Assembly: GCA_963674555.1 (NCBI GenBank)
Contig: OY771429.1
Location: forward strand, 372,001-436,000
Reading direction: 5' to 3'
Length of the DNA: 64,000 bases
DNA from: JBGMEA01 sp963674555
GTDB taxonomy: Bacteria; Bacillota; Clostridia; Eubacteriales; Anaerofustaceae
Under the pieces are notes generated by a model, which did no database searches, was not told the origin of the DNA, and saw only the letters and a list, made by a program, of their open reading frames with translations. This document shows, piece by piece, positions 17,352 through 26,450 of the stretch. The position numbers were made by a program, and so were the translations under genes. Positions within the stretch are counted from its first letter, which is position 1, and each line of letters starts with the position of its first letter.

Positions 17352-19123
17352 TAGAAGTCCTCCTTAACTGATAATACTTGATCGATTTGTGCATTCAGTT
17401 CAGTATATATTGTTTCATATTCGTCTTTTACTTCTTCAGCTTCCGTATATTTGAAACGTCCGATATCTTCACGAACAGGCAAATCTACGAGTTTGTCGAT
17501 CGATGCGCCTCTGGCTAAAGCATCTACCGAAAAATCATAATAATCTAATATCAATTTCATCATCAAATATTGTTTATCCAGTGATGTATAAGTATCAATA
17601 TCATGGAAAGCATTTTGATGCAAGAAGTCTTCTCGTATTGAACGAGCAGCTTCCAATTTCAATCGATCCGGTGCGGACAGCGCGTCCATACCAACTAATT
17701 TTACAATTTCTTCCAATTCGGATTCATCACTTAACAAATGCATAAAGCGTAAGCGAAGATCCATCCACTCTTTATTTACATGTTCGTTGAACCAAGCAGA
17801 CATATTGTCAACATACAACGAGTAACTGGTCAACCAGTTGATCGCCGGGAAATGTCTACTGTATGCCAGTGCCGAGTCTAAACTCCAGAACACTTTTACG
17901 ATTCGTAATGTCGCTTGTGATACAGGTTCCGAAATATCACCACCCGGAGGAGAAACCGCACCGATAACAGATAATGTTCCTTCCCTGTCATCTTGTCCAA
18001 GCGATAATACTCTTCCGGCTCTTTCATAGAATTGCGCCAAACGGCTACCGAGATATGCTGGATACCCTTCTTCACCGGGCATTTCTTCTAATCGACCGGA
18101 CATTTCTCTGAGCGCTTCTGCCCAACGCGATGTTGAGTCAGCCATCAGAGCTACTGAATAGCCCATGTCTCTGAAATATTCCGCTATCGTAATACCTGTA
18201 TAGATTGAAGCTTCTCGAGCTGCAACAGGCATATCAGATGTGTTAGCGATAAGAACCGTTCTTTCCATCAATGAATACCCTGTTTTGGGGTCTTTCAGTT
18301 CAGGGAACTCGTTCAAAACATCAGTCATTTCATTGCCGCGTTCACCACAACCGATATATACGATGATATCCGCTTCCGCCCATTTTGCCAATTGATGCTG
18401 AACGACTGTTTTACCGCTTCCGAAAGGTCCCGGTACAGCAGCAACACCGCCTTTTGCTATCGGGAATAATGTATCGATTACTCGTTGTCCGGTAACCAGT
18501 GGCATCGTCGGAGATAATTTCTCTTTATAAGGACGCCCTGCTCGAACCGGCCATTTTTGCATAAGGTTGATCGTTTCTTCTTTGCCGTCTGTAGATTCGA
18601 CCACTGCAATCGTATCTTCTACGGTAAAATGTCCCGATTCGATCGATTTGATCTTACCTTCGATACCGACAGGTATCATGATCTTATGCTCGACGACTTC
18701 CGTTTCCTGTACCGTACCAATGATATCTCCGCCAATAACCATATCACCTACGGATACTTTAGGAACAAAATCCCATTTTTGCTCTCTGTTCAACGAAGGA
18801 ACCTCAACGCCACGCGTCAGGTTATTACCTGAAAGCCGCATGATCTCATCCAGAGGTCTTTGGATCCCATCATAGATACTGCTGATCAGTCCCGGACCCA
18901 ACTCAACGCTGAGCGGGATACCGATAGATTCTACAGGTTCACCGGGTCCGAGTCCAGAAGTTTCTTCATATACCTGGATGGACGCCTGGTCACCGTGTAT
19001 CTCGATAATTTCGCCAATCAATCTCTGCTCGCTGACACGCACAACATCGAACATATTCGCATCACGCATACCTTCGGCTATTACCAATGGTCCGGCAACT
19101 TTTTTAATAGTGCCTTTGCTCAT
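17351..19123 (-). CDS. ntpA: V-type ATPase catalytic subunit A
   Basis: Catalytic head subunit. Walker A is GPFGSGKTVVQHQLAKW, followed by the catalytic region CGERGNEMTDVLNEFPEL and the Walker B region ALMADSTSRWAEALREMSGR. It has the ~90-residue non-homologous insert that separates A-type/V-type A subunits from F-type beta. 590 residues is normal. Together with subunit B it forms the A3B3 hexamer. Confidence 0.98.
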   Translation of the reverse strand: MSKGTIKKVAGPLVIAEGMRDANMFDVVRVSEQRLIGEIIEIHGDQASIQVYEETSGLGPGEPVESIGIPLSVELGPGLISSIYDGIQRPLDEIMRLSGNNLTRGVEVPSLNREQKWDFVPKVSVGDMVIGGDIIGTVQETEVVEHKIMIPVGIEGKIKSIESGHFTVEDTIAVVESTDGKEETINLMQKWPVRAGRPYKEKLSPTMPLVTGQRVIDTLFPIAKGGVAAVPGPFGSGKTVVQHQLAKWAEADIIVYIGCGERGNEMTDVLNEFPELKDPKTGYSLMERTVLIANTSDMPVAAREASIYTGITIAEYFRDMGYSVALMADSTSRWAEALREMSGRLEEMPGEEGYPAYLGSRLAQFYERAGRVLSLGQDDREGTLSVIGAVSPPGGDISEPVSQATLRIVKVFWSLDSALAYSRHFPAINWLTSYSLYVDNMSAWFNEHVNKEWMDLRLRFMHLLSDESELEEIVKLVGMDALSAPDRLKLEAARSIREDFLHQNAFHDIDTYTSLDKQYLMMKLILDYYDFSVDALARGASIDKLVDLPVREDIGRFKYTEAEEVKDEYETIYTELNAQIDQVLSVKEDF

Positions 19124-19141
19124 TTATTTTCACCTACTTTT

Positions 19142-19465
19142 CTAGTTTTCACTGTTAAAGATAATATCAGATCCAACAGCCTGTTCAACAAATCTTTTTA
19201 CATTTGCAATACCGATACCTGTGTTTCCTTTTGCACCGGGGATCGGGATGATCGCCGGTAGCATTTCGGTCTGATATTTATCGATTTCATGTCCCAAAAG
19301 CTCCACTAAAGCTTCAGTCATGTAAATAACCGCATATTTACCTTCTGATAGTTGCTTAATCGTTTTAAGAGCTTCGGTCGCATCTTCAATCGGAAATGTT
19401 TCCAATCCGAGAGATGCAAAGCCGTAAATACTGTCATAATCTCCCATTACAGCTATTTTATACAT
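19142..19465 (-). CDS. ntpG: V-type ATPase subunit F (NtpG)
   Basis: Small stalk subunit that binds subunit D. MYKIAVMGDYDSIYGFASLGLETFPIED is the typical N-terminus, with the alpha/beta fold continuing to YAVIYMTEALVELL and IPIPGAKGNTGIGI. 107 residues is normal. Its start overlaps the end of subunit C by 8 bp. Confidence 0.95.
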   Translation of the reverse strand: MYKIAVMGDYDSIYGFASLGLETFPIEDATEALKTIKQLSEGKYAVIYMTEALVELLGHEIDKYQTEMLPAIIPIPGAKGNTGIGIANVKRFVEQAVGSDIIFNSEN

Positions 19466-20429
19466 ACATGTCCCTTAACCTTTCACGTATCGATTCCACG
19501 GCAAGATCGTTTAATTTGCCTGATAAAATGATACGAACCGTTTTGATCTCATTTTCTCTGGCCAGGATATATGCGGCTAAAGGCCCGATCGTAAACGGAT
19601 TATATATTTGCGGACGGATTTTTTCCATGATGAGATTATCGCTCCACCTTTCAAATGCTGAAGGCGATTCATTCAGTGCTTCAACAGCACCGGCATACTC
19701 CGTCATAAGCAAGTATTCACAAATTGCTTCAAAACTATTCGCGGCAGCTTGTGCCAATGTTTTGATATCAAGCGTATCGCATTCCGCCAATGCGCGCATG
19801 ATGAAATCATAAGATTTCGAAGTTCTTTGCGCTCGCACAGAGGTTTTAATATCCGCTATCGCAACTGATATTTCAGCATACAGAGAAATCAACTCATTGT
19901 CCGATTCCTTGCCGGCATCATATATTGCGTCAAGCGCAGCCTTATCGATCATAATGTCGCACAGTTGACTGTCTTTGGTATGAAGCAATGTTTGCAATGC
20001 TTCTTCCGCGACTTGTCTCATGCGTTCGGGAAGCATCTCATACTTTGTTTCTCTTATCGCTTCCAAAATTGTTTGAGGATCGATTGTTCCCTGCGGAATG
20101 AATACATTTTGTAATTTGGAGTCAGTGTAAACCGTTTTGATCGCTGCTTTCAAATTATGATAATCATTCGCATACAAAAACACATCGAACACTGACATAT
20201 CATCGACCATTTCGCCGATCAAATCCCATGTTTTTTCTGTTTCGCTATTTAAAAGGATTTCGGCAGTTTGCGCACCGTCAGCATTACCCCAACCTTTTTC
20301 CGTCAATAATTGCAAAGCATCTTGATAGGTATTGCTTGCGATCAATTGATCAAGGAATTGATTGTTGAGTAATAAAAGCTCTTTTGAACGAATACGCGAA
20401 ACAGCATATGCATATTGCGCTTCAGACAT
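19458..20429 (-). CDS. ntpC: V-type ATPase subunit C (NtpC, d-type)
   Basis: Socket subunit linking the stalk to the membrane rotor. It begins YAYAVSRIRSKELLLLNNQFLDQLI and is all-helical, with YANDYHNLKAAIKTVY, the usual signature of this family, near residue 90. 323 residues fits. Order E-C-F-A-B is that of the Enterococcus ntp operon. Confidence 0.93.
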   Translation of the reverse strand: MSEAQYAYAVSRIRSKELLLLNNQFLDQLIASNTYQDALQLLTEKGWGNADGAQTAEILLNSETEKTWDLIGEMVDDMSVFDVFLYANDYHNLKAAIKTVYTDSKLQNVFIPQGTIDPQTILEAIRETKYEMLPERMRQVAEEALQTLLHTKDSQLCDIMIDKAALDAIYDAGKESDNELISLYAEISVAIADIKTSVRAQRTSKSYDFIMRALAECDTLDIKTLAQAAANSFEAICEYLLMTEYAGAVEALNESPSAFERWSDNLIMEKIRPQIYNPFTIGPLAAYILARENEIKTVRIILSGKLNDLAVESIRERLRDMYV

Positions 20430-20458
20430 TTCACTGACCTCCCTTCGATGATATATGT

Positions 20459-21046
20459 TTAAAATAATATCTCATGTACTTTGTCCTGTAAAGTTTCCTG
20501 GACCGAATCAAACAATGCGCTAAAAGAGCAATTTTCTTCAACTCCGCCGTAAACCAGTACAAAACCACCGCTGATATCTCTGGTTTCTTCTGAGATAGTC
20601 AGTTCAGCTTTTGTTCCTGCAGCTTCTTTGATCTTTGCTTCGAATCCTTTTGGAAATCTTTTTAAGTCTTGCGCCGAAAATATAATTTCACCTTTTTGCG
20701 GTAAAGCAAATTTTTCAATCATTCTTATGATTGTCGAAAAATACTCTTCTTCCGATAATGCATATAGAGATTGTTGCGCTTTATCGATCACTTCATTTAT
20801 GATCTGCTGTTTTGCATTTAAAATACTTTTTCTTTTTTGCAATTCAGCCGCAGAGTTTGCACGTGTCAAATAATCTTTTACGGCAATCTCCGATTGTTGC
20901 GCAATAGCCGAACTTTTTTCAGCACTGTCAGCTTTTGCTTGTTCGATAATTGCTTCAGCTTCATTTTTCGCTGTTTGCAAGATCGTATCAGCAGCTGCCT
21001 TTGCTTCATCTTCAATGTCAAAAATAATTTTTTCTAAACCTGTCAT
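20459..21046 (-). CDS. ntpE: V-type ATPase subunit E
   Basis: Peripheral stalk subunit. The N-terminal ~110 residues are a long Ala/Lys/Glu-rich coiled coil (DIEDEAKAAADTILQTAKNE), followed by a globular C-terminal domain with DISGGFVLVYGGVEENCSF, the usual E-subunit signature. 195 residues is normal. It probably pairs with the G/H-type coiled coil encoded first in the operon. Confidence 0.93.
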   Translation of the reverse strand: MTGLEKIIFDIEDEAKAAADTILQTAKNEAEAIIEQAKADSAEKSSAIAQQSEIAVKDYLTRANSAAELQKRKSILNAKQQIINEVIDKAQQSLYALSEEEYFSTIIRMIEKFALPQKGEIIFSAQDLKRFPKGFEAKIKEAAGTKAELTISEETRDISGGFVLVYGGVEENCSFSALFDSVQETLQDKVHEILF

Positions 21047-21086
21047 TGCTATACTCTCCTAAAATTGTTTTTGCAGAGTGTGTAAA

Positions 21087-21560
21087 TTATACCGCAACTC
21101 CTGTAAGTGCAAGAATGGAAACAAGAAGAGCTAAGATAGCATATGTTTCGACCATCGCCGGAAATAAGATAGCTTTACCCATTTGATCGGGTCTTTTTGC
21201 GATAATACCGATTGCGGATACGCACGTTTTTGCTTGCGCTACTGCCGAGATATAACCGACTATAGCCATCGGCAAACAAGCCGATAAATACGCGAGACCT
21301 TGTGTTACATCTAATTGCGCTACATTTCCGCCTAATACGCCTATTCCTGAAAGAGCGATAAATGCGATCAAAAGACCGTAGATACCTTGCGTACCCGGCA
21401 GCAATTGAATGATAAGTACCTTTGAGAATTTTGAAGGGTCTTCAGTTACAACACCCGATGCGGCTTGACCCGCTAAACCTGTTGCCTTGGCAGAACCTGC
21501 TCCTGCCATCAATGCCGCCAAAACAGCACCGAAAATTGCTAAAACTGTACCAAAAGTCAT
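21087..21560 (-). CDS. ntpK: V-type ATPase membrane rotor subunit K (c-subunit)
   Basis: Rotor-ring proteolipid of 157 residues with four membrane helices, a duplicated hairpin. Residues matching the Na+ ligands of E. hirae NtpK are all there: L54, T57 and Q58 in LLPGTQGIYG, Q109 in AVAQAK and the ion-binding E138 in MVETYAIL. This predicts sodium coupling. Its start overlaps subunit I by 4 bp (ATGA). Confidence 0.97.
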   Translation of the reverse strand: MTFGTVLAIFGAVLAALMAGAGSAKATGLAGQAASGVVTEDPSKFSKVLIIQLLPGTQGIYGLLIAFIALSGIGVLGGNVAQLDVTQGLAYLSACLPMAIVGYISAVAQAKTCVSAIGIIAKRPDQMGKAILFPAMVETYAILALLVSILALTGVAV

Positions 21561-23581
21561 TGTTTTATTTCCTCCTTGATATGGTAATATTTTGATTTAG
21601 TGGAGAAAGGATTGAATTTTCTTCCTCCGCCTTCATAAAACTTACTGAAAAATTCCACAAACTCTAAACGGTTTGTATGAACGTATGCACCCAGCATACT
21701 TATTGCAATATTGAATAAATGCCCGCCAACGAACACCAATACAAACATAATCACTCCGCCAACGGAATTGCCTTTCATGGCGCCCATCTGGTTTACTACC
21801 GAAGCGATTACACCCGTTGCCAAACCAAGAGCCAAAAGTCTTGAATAAGATAATATGTCGCTTAAGTATCCGGTTACATTATAAAGACCGTACGCTCCTT
21901 TTAGGATACGTTTGATCCAACTTCTAGAAGTTCTGCCTTCCATGAGCAATATTCCCAGCGCACCCAGTCCTGCCGCTACCATACCTATCGTCGAAAATAC
22001 AGGTGGTAACAAAGGTTCTGTCATGGCCGCAATGCCCATAAATAGATCTGTCGGCAATAATACCAGGATCAAACCACCGACCAAAGCTACCCACGTTAAA
22101 ACATCAAAAATAGCTTCTTTATACATTTTTGCTTTATAAAACTGATAAAACTGTACCACTAACCCCATAAAGAGATGTACGACCCCGATCGCCATACAAA
22201 AAATAAGCATTCTCATCGGATCGTTCAACGGTACAAACCATACAGCCGGGATGACTAAAGTTTTCCCGAAGAAAGTTTCAGCGATGACACTGATTCCGTC
22301 TCCGAAATAACTACCGAACATCACGCCCCAAAACGTAGTCGTGATCCCACAGTAGAAAAACATCTTTAATGATTTCTTCATGCTGTATGCCATATTTTTA
22401 TATTTTAATAATAAAAATCCACATACACCAAACAAAATCAATCCGTATGCCGCATCGGAAAACATCAATCCAAACAAGATATAATATGTTACCGACATAA
22501 ATGGGATCGGATCGATCTCGATATCGGTCGGTAACCCAAATGATTCCAATACACCTTCTACAGGTTCCGTAAGTTTGCTGTTCTTAAGCAAAACAGGGAC
22601 ATCATCATTCTGAGTCGTTTCTTCAAACTCGATCGCTACATCAAACTGCGCATTCAATCTTTCTTCCAATTGTGCACAATAGATAGTAGGCACAAAACCG
22701 GTCAAGACAAAAGTACGTCTCGATTGAAGTAAATTGCTGATAACGCCGTATTTTTCGGCGCGTAATGTATAGTAGTCATACATAAACTTTATTTCATCTC
22801 GAAGCGCAGCGTAATCTTTGATTTCGCTTTCCGCTTCTACGATCTTTGAAGTGTGTGATTCTATTGCTTCTTCCAAAAGTTTTTTGGATTCAGCAGGAAC
22901 ACGTCCCGATGGAGATGACGGATAAATGAATGCCATGGATCTCAAAGCGTCTTCCATTTGGGTCATATCGCTTTTTCTGCATAGAATAAATACACATGTC
23001 TGATCTTTCGATGTACTGATGATCTCAACACTGAATTCTCCGATTTCAGGCGCATTCATTGCTATACCTTCGTAGACTCCTTCAAGTGTTAGATTGCTTG
23101 GGAATGACCCAATAAAGGCTGATGTATTTTTCGTGCCTTTGAAATTCATCGGCACATCCAATGCCAACCACGGGATCAGCGGTTCGATCTGAATTGTAGC
23201 TTTTTGTATATTCGCTTTATGTTCGGCAATCTCTTTATCAAGATCGATGATTCGAAACGCCTGTTTCATCACATTATCGCAAGTCGAACATAAATGATCG
23301 TATCGCTCGCCAGAAATAGGATCCTTGCCTTCTAATGAAGATAGCATCGACTTTTCTTCAGGTGCGTAAGCTTCCAAGATAGTCAATGCTTGCTCGGCAG
23401 CAATCGTACTTTTTTCAAATACAGCTTGAGAAGAAGACATATCTGTTTTTTGAAAAACGCTGTCTTCTTGCAATATATCACTGATTTCAACAACACCGCG
23501 TCGTTGTAATAGATCTAGGATTTGCTTGCGATCTTTTTTTAATGCACAAATACTGATTCGTTGCATCTGCAACACTGCCAT
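21557..23581 (-). CDS. ntpI: V-type ATPase subunit I (a-type stator)
   Basis: Membrane stator subunit forming the ion half-channels. The N-terminal ~330 residues are cytosolic with coiled coils (MAVLQMQRISICALKKDRKQILDLL), the C-terminal half has about eight membrane helices, with FGLMFSDAAYGLI and DILSYSRLLALGLATGVIA, where the essential arginine lies. ATG at 23581 is 11 nt after AGGAGG; an in-frame ATG nine bases earlier is too close to it. Confidence 0.96.
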   Translation of the reverse strand: MAVLQMQRISICALKKDRKQILDLLQRRGVVEISDILQEDSVFQKTDMSSSQAVFEKSTIAAEQALTILEAYAPEEKSMLSSLEGKDPISGERYDHLCSTCDNVMKQAFRIIDLDKEIAEHKANIQKATIQIEPLIPWLALDVPMNFKGTKNTSAFIGSFPSNLTLEGVYEGIAMNAPEIGEFSVEIISTSKDQTCVFILCRKSDMTQMEDALRSMAFIYPSSPSGRVPAESKKLLEEAIESHTSKIVEAESEIKDYAALRDEIKFMYDYYTLRAEKYGVISNLLQSRRTFVLTGFVPTIYCAQLEERLNAQFDVAIEFEETTQNDDVPVLLKNSKLTEPVEGVLESFGLPTDIEIDPIPFMSVTYYILFGLMFSDAAYGLILFGVCGFLLLKYKNMAYSMKKSLKMFFYCGITTTFWGVMFGSYFGDGISVIAETFFGKTLVIPAVWFVPLNDPMRMLIFCMAIGVVHLFMGLVVQFYQFYKAKMYKEAIFDVLTWVALVGGLILVLLPTDLFMGIAAMTEPLLPPVFSTIGMVAAGLGALGILLMEGRTSRSWIKRILKGAYGLYNVTGYLSDILSYSRLLALGLATGVIASVVNQMGAMKGNSVGGVIMFVLVFVGGHLFNIAISMLGAYVHTNRLEFVEFFSKFYEGGGRKFNPFSTKSKYYHIKEEIKQ

Positions 23582-23640
23582 ATAGATCATTACCTCCTTA
23601 ATTTATTTTTGATGAAATTTAGATTTTTTAGATGTGAGAA

Positions 23641-23949
23641 CTATATTAGATCCGCAAGTATCGCATCGATTGCTTCTTGCTCGCGTTCTTGCGCGTTTTT
23701 CTTTAAGGATTCGATTTCATCTTCAACACTTTCAAGTGCCTTATTCAATAATTTTTCACCTTCGAGTTTTGCTTGTTCGTACGCTTTATCAGCCTTTGCT
23801 TGCGCCTCACTCGTAACAGATACGATCAAATTCTCTGCTTTGTTTTTAGCTTCCTGAACGATCTTGTCACTTTCGGAAACCGCTGATTTTTCAATTTGTT
23901 CGGCATTCATCTCTGCTTGGCGAACAGCTTGTATCATTTCCTGTGCCAT
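23641..23949 (-). CDS. ntpF: V-type ATPase subunit G/H-type coiled coil (NtpF)
   Basis: First gene of the V-ATPase operon. The 102-residue protein is a single continuous Ala/Glu/Lys-rich coiled coil (EIEKSAVSESDKIVQEAKNKAENL), as expected for the peripheral-stalk partner of subunit E. Identity rests on position, size and composition. Start follows GGTGGTGAT. Confidence 0.85.
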   Translation of the reverse strand: MAQEMIQAVRQAEMNAEQIEKSAVSESDKIVQEAKNKAENLIVSVTSEAQAKADKAYEQAKLEGEKLLNKALESVEDEIESLKKNAQEREQEAIDAILADLI

Positions 23950-24414
23950 TTTACAATATCACCACCATTATAATTTATTAATGTAATTAATTCACATATC
24001 GATTTTGATTTTAGTTCGTTTGAATGGATCATCTAACTAAAAAATCAAAATGACAGCGTTTTCAGAATAAAAAAAATCGAGAAATTATATTAAATATCCG
24101 TAAAAACAGGACGATAACTTCCGAGAAGCATGAGTTAATGCAGCAACTTTACAATCAGAAAAAACTCATGTCGATCATTCAAGAATTGCTTGTTAACAAA
24201 AATTAGTACCATTGTACAATATTATTTCATAACATTCAACAATATTCTTACCTTTTATAAATTTTCTATACGAAAATTTATAAATTACTTTATTTTACAA
24301 TGGTTATCATGCAATATATTTAATATATGAAAGAATAATCAAAAATCAAATAAATATTATTCGTATATTCTTCTAAAAAGCTCTTTTATTTAAAGCGTTA
24401 AAGACGCTATTTTT
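23950..24414. other. 465-bp A+T-rich intergenic region before the V-ATPase operon
   Basis: No coding frame is convincing. It must hold the operon promoter, but I find no hexamer pair good enough to call: a TATAAT at 23967-23972 (minus) lies too near the ribosome site and lacks a -35. A perfect 13-bp inverted repeat sits at 24254-24284 and a weak AGCGT/ACGCT hairpin near 24397-24411. Confidence 0.6.
24254..24284. repeat. Perfect 13-bp inverted repeat
   Basis: TTTATAAATTTTC, 5-nt spacer TATAC, GAAAATTTATAAA. No T-run follows on either strand, so it is not an ordinary terminator. It may be an operator or an AT-rich cruciform. Confidence 0.6.
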
Positions 24415-24858
24415 TTAATCCGTAAATCGTACGATCTCGACTCCTGCTTCATCTAAAAGATCAAGCGCTAATTTATCGGGATACTCCCCTTTATATGTGA
24501 TTTTAGTGATCCCGGCGTTGATCAACATTTTACTGCATAGCGCACAAGGAGAGTGTGTGATGTAGATCTCGCAGTTTTCAATACTGACTCCGTGCATCGA
24601 AGCTTGAATGATCGCATTTTGTTCCGCATGTATCCCTCGGCACAATTCATGTTTTTCGCCTGAAGGAATTCCCTCTCTTTCACGTAAACAACCAACTTGC
24701 TCACAGTGAAAAATTCCTTTCGGTGCACCATTGTAACCTGTGGATATGATTTGTTTATCCCTTACGATGATAGCCGCCACTTGTCTTCTCATACATGTCG
24801 AACGTGTTTTTACCATATCCAACAAATCCATAAAATATTTGTCCCACTCAGGTCTCAT
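24415..24858 (-). CDS. dCMP deaminase (ComEB-type)
   Basis: Zinc deaminase converting dCMP to dUMP for thymidylate synthesis. The catalytic zinc motif HAEQNAII and the PCALCSKML cysteine pair are present, along with GYNGAPKGIFHCEQVGCLRE, typical of this family. 147 residues is normal. It is last in the run sua5-ywlE-rpiB-upp. ATG at 24858 follows GTGAGG. Confidence 0.93.
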   Translation of the reverse strand: MRPEWDKYFMDLLDMVKTRSTCMRRQVAAIIVRDKQIISTGYNGAPKGIFHCEQVGCLREREGIPSGEKHELCRGIHAEQNAIIQASMHGVSIENCEIYITHSPCALCSKMLINAGITKITYKGEYPDKLALDLLDEAGVEIVRFTD

Positions 24859-24893
24859 ACTTCTACCTCACATCTTTAAATTATTATAATTAT

Positions 24894-25523
24894 TTATTTT
24901 GTTCCGAATAATCTGTCTCCCGCGTCTCCGAGGCCGGGGACAATATATGCATTTTCATTCATCTCTTCATCGAAAGCAGCTGCATAAATATCAACATCTT
25001 CATGTGCTTTCTGAAGCGTTTCTATGCCTTCTTTAGAGGCTATGAGACACATGAATTTAATATGTACGGCACCGCCTTCTTTTAAAGAATTGATCGCCGC
25101 AATGCTACTCCCACCGGTTGCCAACATAGGATCCAAAACAATAACCAAGTTTGAACAAACCTCTTCGGGCAATTTACAATAATACGGGATCGGCTCCAAT
25201 GTGTCATGATCACGATATAATCCGATATGCCCTACTTTTGCATTCGGAAGAAGATTAAGCATTCCGTTGACCATACCTAAACCTGCTCTTAGAATCGGAA
25301 TGATACAGATTTTATCGTCGGGCAGTCTTTTGACTGTTGTCTCACATATCGGTGTTTCGATATCAATGTCAGTCAATTCCATATCTCTTGTGACTTCATA
25401 AGCCATCAGCATCGCAATTTCGCTTACCAATTCTCTGAATAATTTATGATTGGTGTTTTTATCGCGAATGATCCCCATCTTATGCTGGATCAAAGGATGA
25501 TCGAATATCATTACTTTGCTCAT
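24894..25523 (-). CDS. upp: Uracil phosphoribosyltransferase
   Basis: Pyrimidine salvage enzyme making UMP from uracil and PRPP. Full-length (209 residues) with the UPRT signatures HPLIQHKMGIIRDKNT, ILRAGLGMVNGML, the PRPP loop VLDPMLATGGS and the C-terminal PGLGDAGDRLFGTK uracil-binding region. It lies 12 bp after rpiB. Confidence 0.97.
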   Translation of the reverse strand: MSKVMIFDHPLIQHKMGIIRDKNTNHKLFRELVSEIAMLMAYEVTRDMELTDIDIETPICETTVKRLPDDKICIIPILRAGLGMVNGMLNLLPNAKVGHIGLYRDHDTLEPIPYYCKLPEEVCSNLVIVLDPMLATGGSSIAAINSLKEGGAVHIKFMCLIASKEGIETLQKAHEDVDIYAAAFDEEMNENAYIVPGLGDAGDRLFGTK

Positions 25524-25535
25524 TGTAAACTTCCT

Positions 25536-25976
25536 TTACTCATATTGTTTGATCTTATCAACACGTCTTTCATGTCGCCCGCCGTCAAAATCTTCACAGA
25601 GAAAAACACTGACCATTTCTAAAACGATCGCTATACCTGAAATTTTTGCGCCAAGAGCCAATACATTCGCATTATTATGGTTTCGTGCCATCTTTGCGCT
25701 GTAAGTATCGGTGCAATGAGCCGCTCGTATACCTTTGACTTTGTTTGCGGCGATAGACACACCTAACCCTGTAGAACAAATGACGATCCCATAATCAAAA
25801 AGACCTTGCGCTACCGCTTCACCTACTTTGATCGCATAATCCGGATAATCCACGCTCTCTTCGGAATATGTCCCATAATCTTCAAATTCACATCCAAGAT
25901 CACTGTCCGAAAAAAAATCAATGATCTTTTTTTTCAACTCAAACCCGCCGTGATCCGCTCCTATTGCAATTTTCAT
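25536..25976 (-). CDS. rpiB: Ribose-5-phosphate isomerase B
   Basis: RpiB/LacAB-family sugar-phosphate isomerase of the pentose phosphate pathway. GADHGGFELKKKI at the N-terminus, the catalytic cysteine region CSTGLGVSIAANKVKGIRAA and the NDANVL-like HNNANVLALGA are present. 146 residues. Its start overlaps the ywlE stop by 4 bp (ATGA). Confidence 0.95.
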   Translation of the reverse strand: MKIAIGADHGGFELKKKIIDFFSDSDLGCEFEDYGTYSEESVDYPDYAIKVGEAVAQGLFDYGIVICSTGLGVSIAANKVKGIRAAHCTDTYSAKMARNHNNANVLALGAKISGIAIVLEMVSVFLCEDFDGGRHERRVDKIKQYE

Positions 25977-26437
25977 AATTCCTCCTCGATCAATCGTTGC
26001 ACCAATTCTTTTATCAATACATCAAGCATATCATATGTCTTACGATATATATCCAAAGATTGTCCGAAAGGATCGGGGATACTACTTCCCGGTCTTTTCG
26101 TGATCTCGCCTAAAGTATAGATTTTATGTGCATCATTTAAATATCGGCTCGCTATTTGTGTCTTAAGCTCTTTCGTCATCGCAATGATATAATCAGAATC
26201 TTTTACACTTTGTTGGTCTAATTGTTTTGCTTGATGTTCTGAAATATCAATAGCGTTTTCACTGCAAACTAATTCACTTTTTATGTTTGCCTCGTCTCCG
26301 TCAAAAGCAAAAATACCCGCTGATGACACAGAAAAACGATCACTCATATTATTTTCGATAAGATATTTTTTAAGGATGCCTTCGGCCATAGGACTTCTGC
26401 ATGTATTACCGCTACAAACAAATAAAATATGCTTCAA
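25973..26437 (-). CDS. ywlE: Low-molecular-weight phosphatase, YwlE-type protein-arginine phosphatase
   Basis: LMW-PTP fold with the P-loop CSGNTCRS at residues 8-15 and the general-acid aspartate in IPDPFGQS. The Thr four residues after the catalytic Cys (T12) is the feature that gives YwlE preference for phosphoarginine, where tyrosine phosphatases have a bulkier residue. The placement sua5-ywlE-rpiB-upp is also the Bacillota arrangement. No McsB kinase is in view, so the arginine role is an inference from one residue and context. Confidence 0.85.
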   Translation of the reverse strand: MKHILFVCSGNTCRSPMAEGILKKYLIENNMSDRFSVSSAGIFAFDGDEANIKSELVCSENAIDISEHQAKQLDQQSVKDSDYIIAMTKELKTQIASRYLNDAHKIYTLGEITKRPGSSIPDPFGQSLDIYRKTYDMLDVLIKELVQRLIEEEL

Positions 26438-26450
26438 AATATCTTACCTC

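Noticed and set aside
24397..24411. Terminator for the dCMP deaminase gene
   Set aside because: The AGCGT/ACGCT stem has only 5 bp and its T-run points in the plus direction, opposite to the gene.
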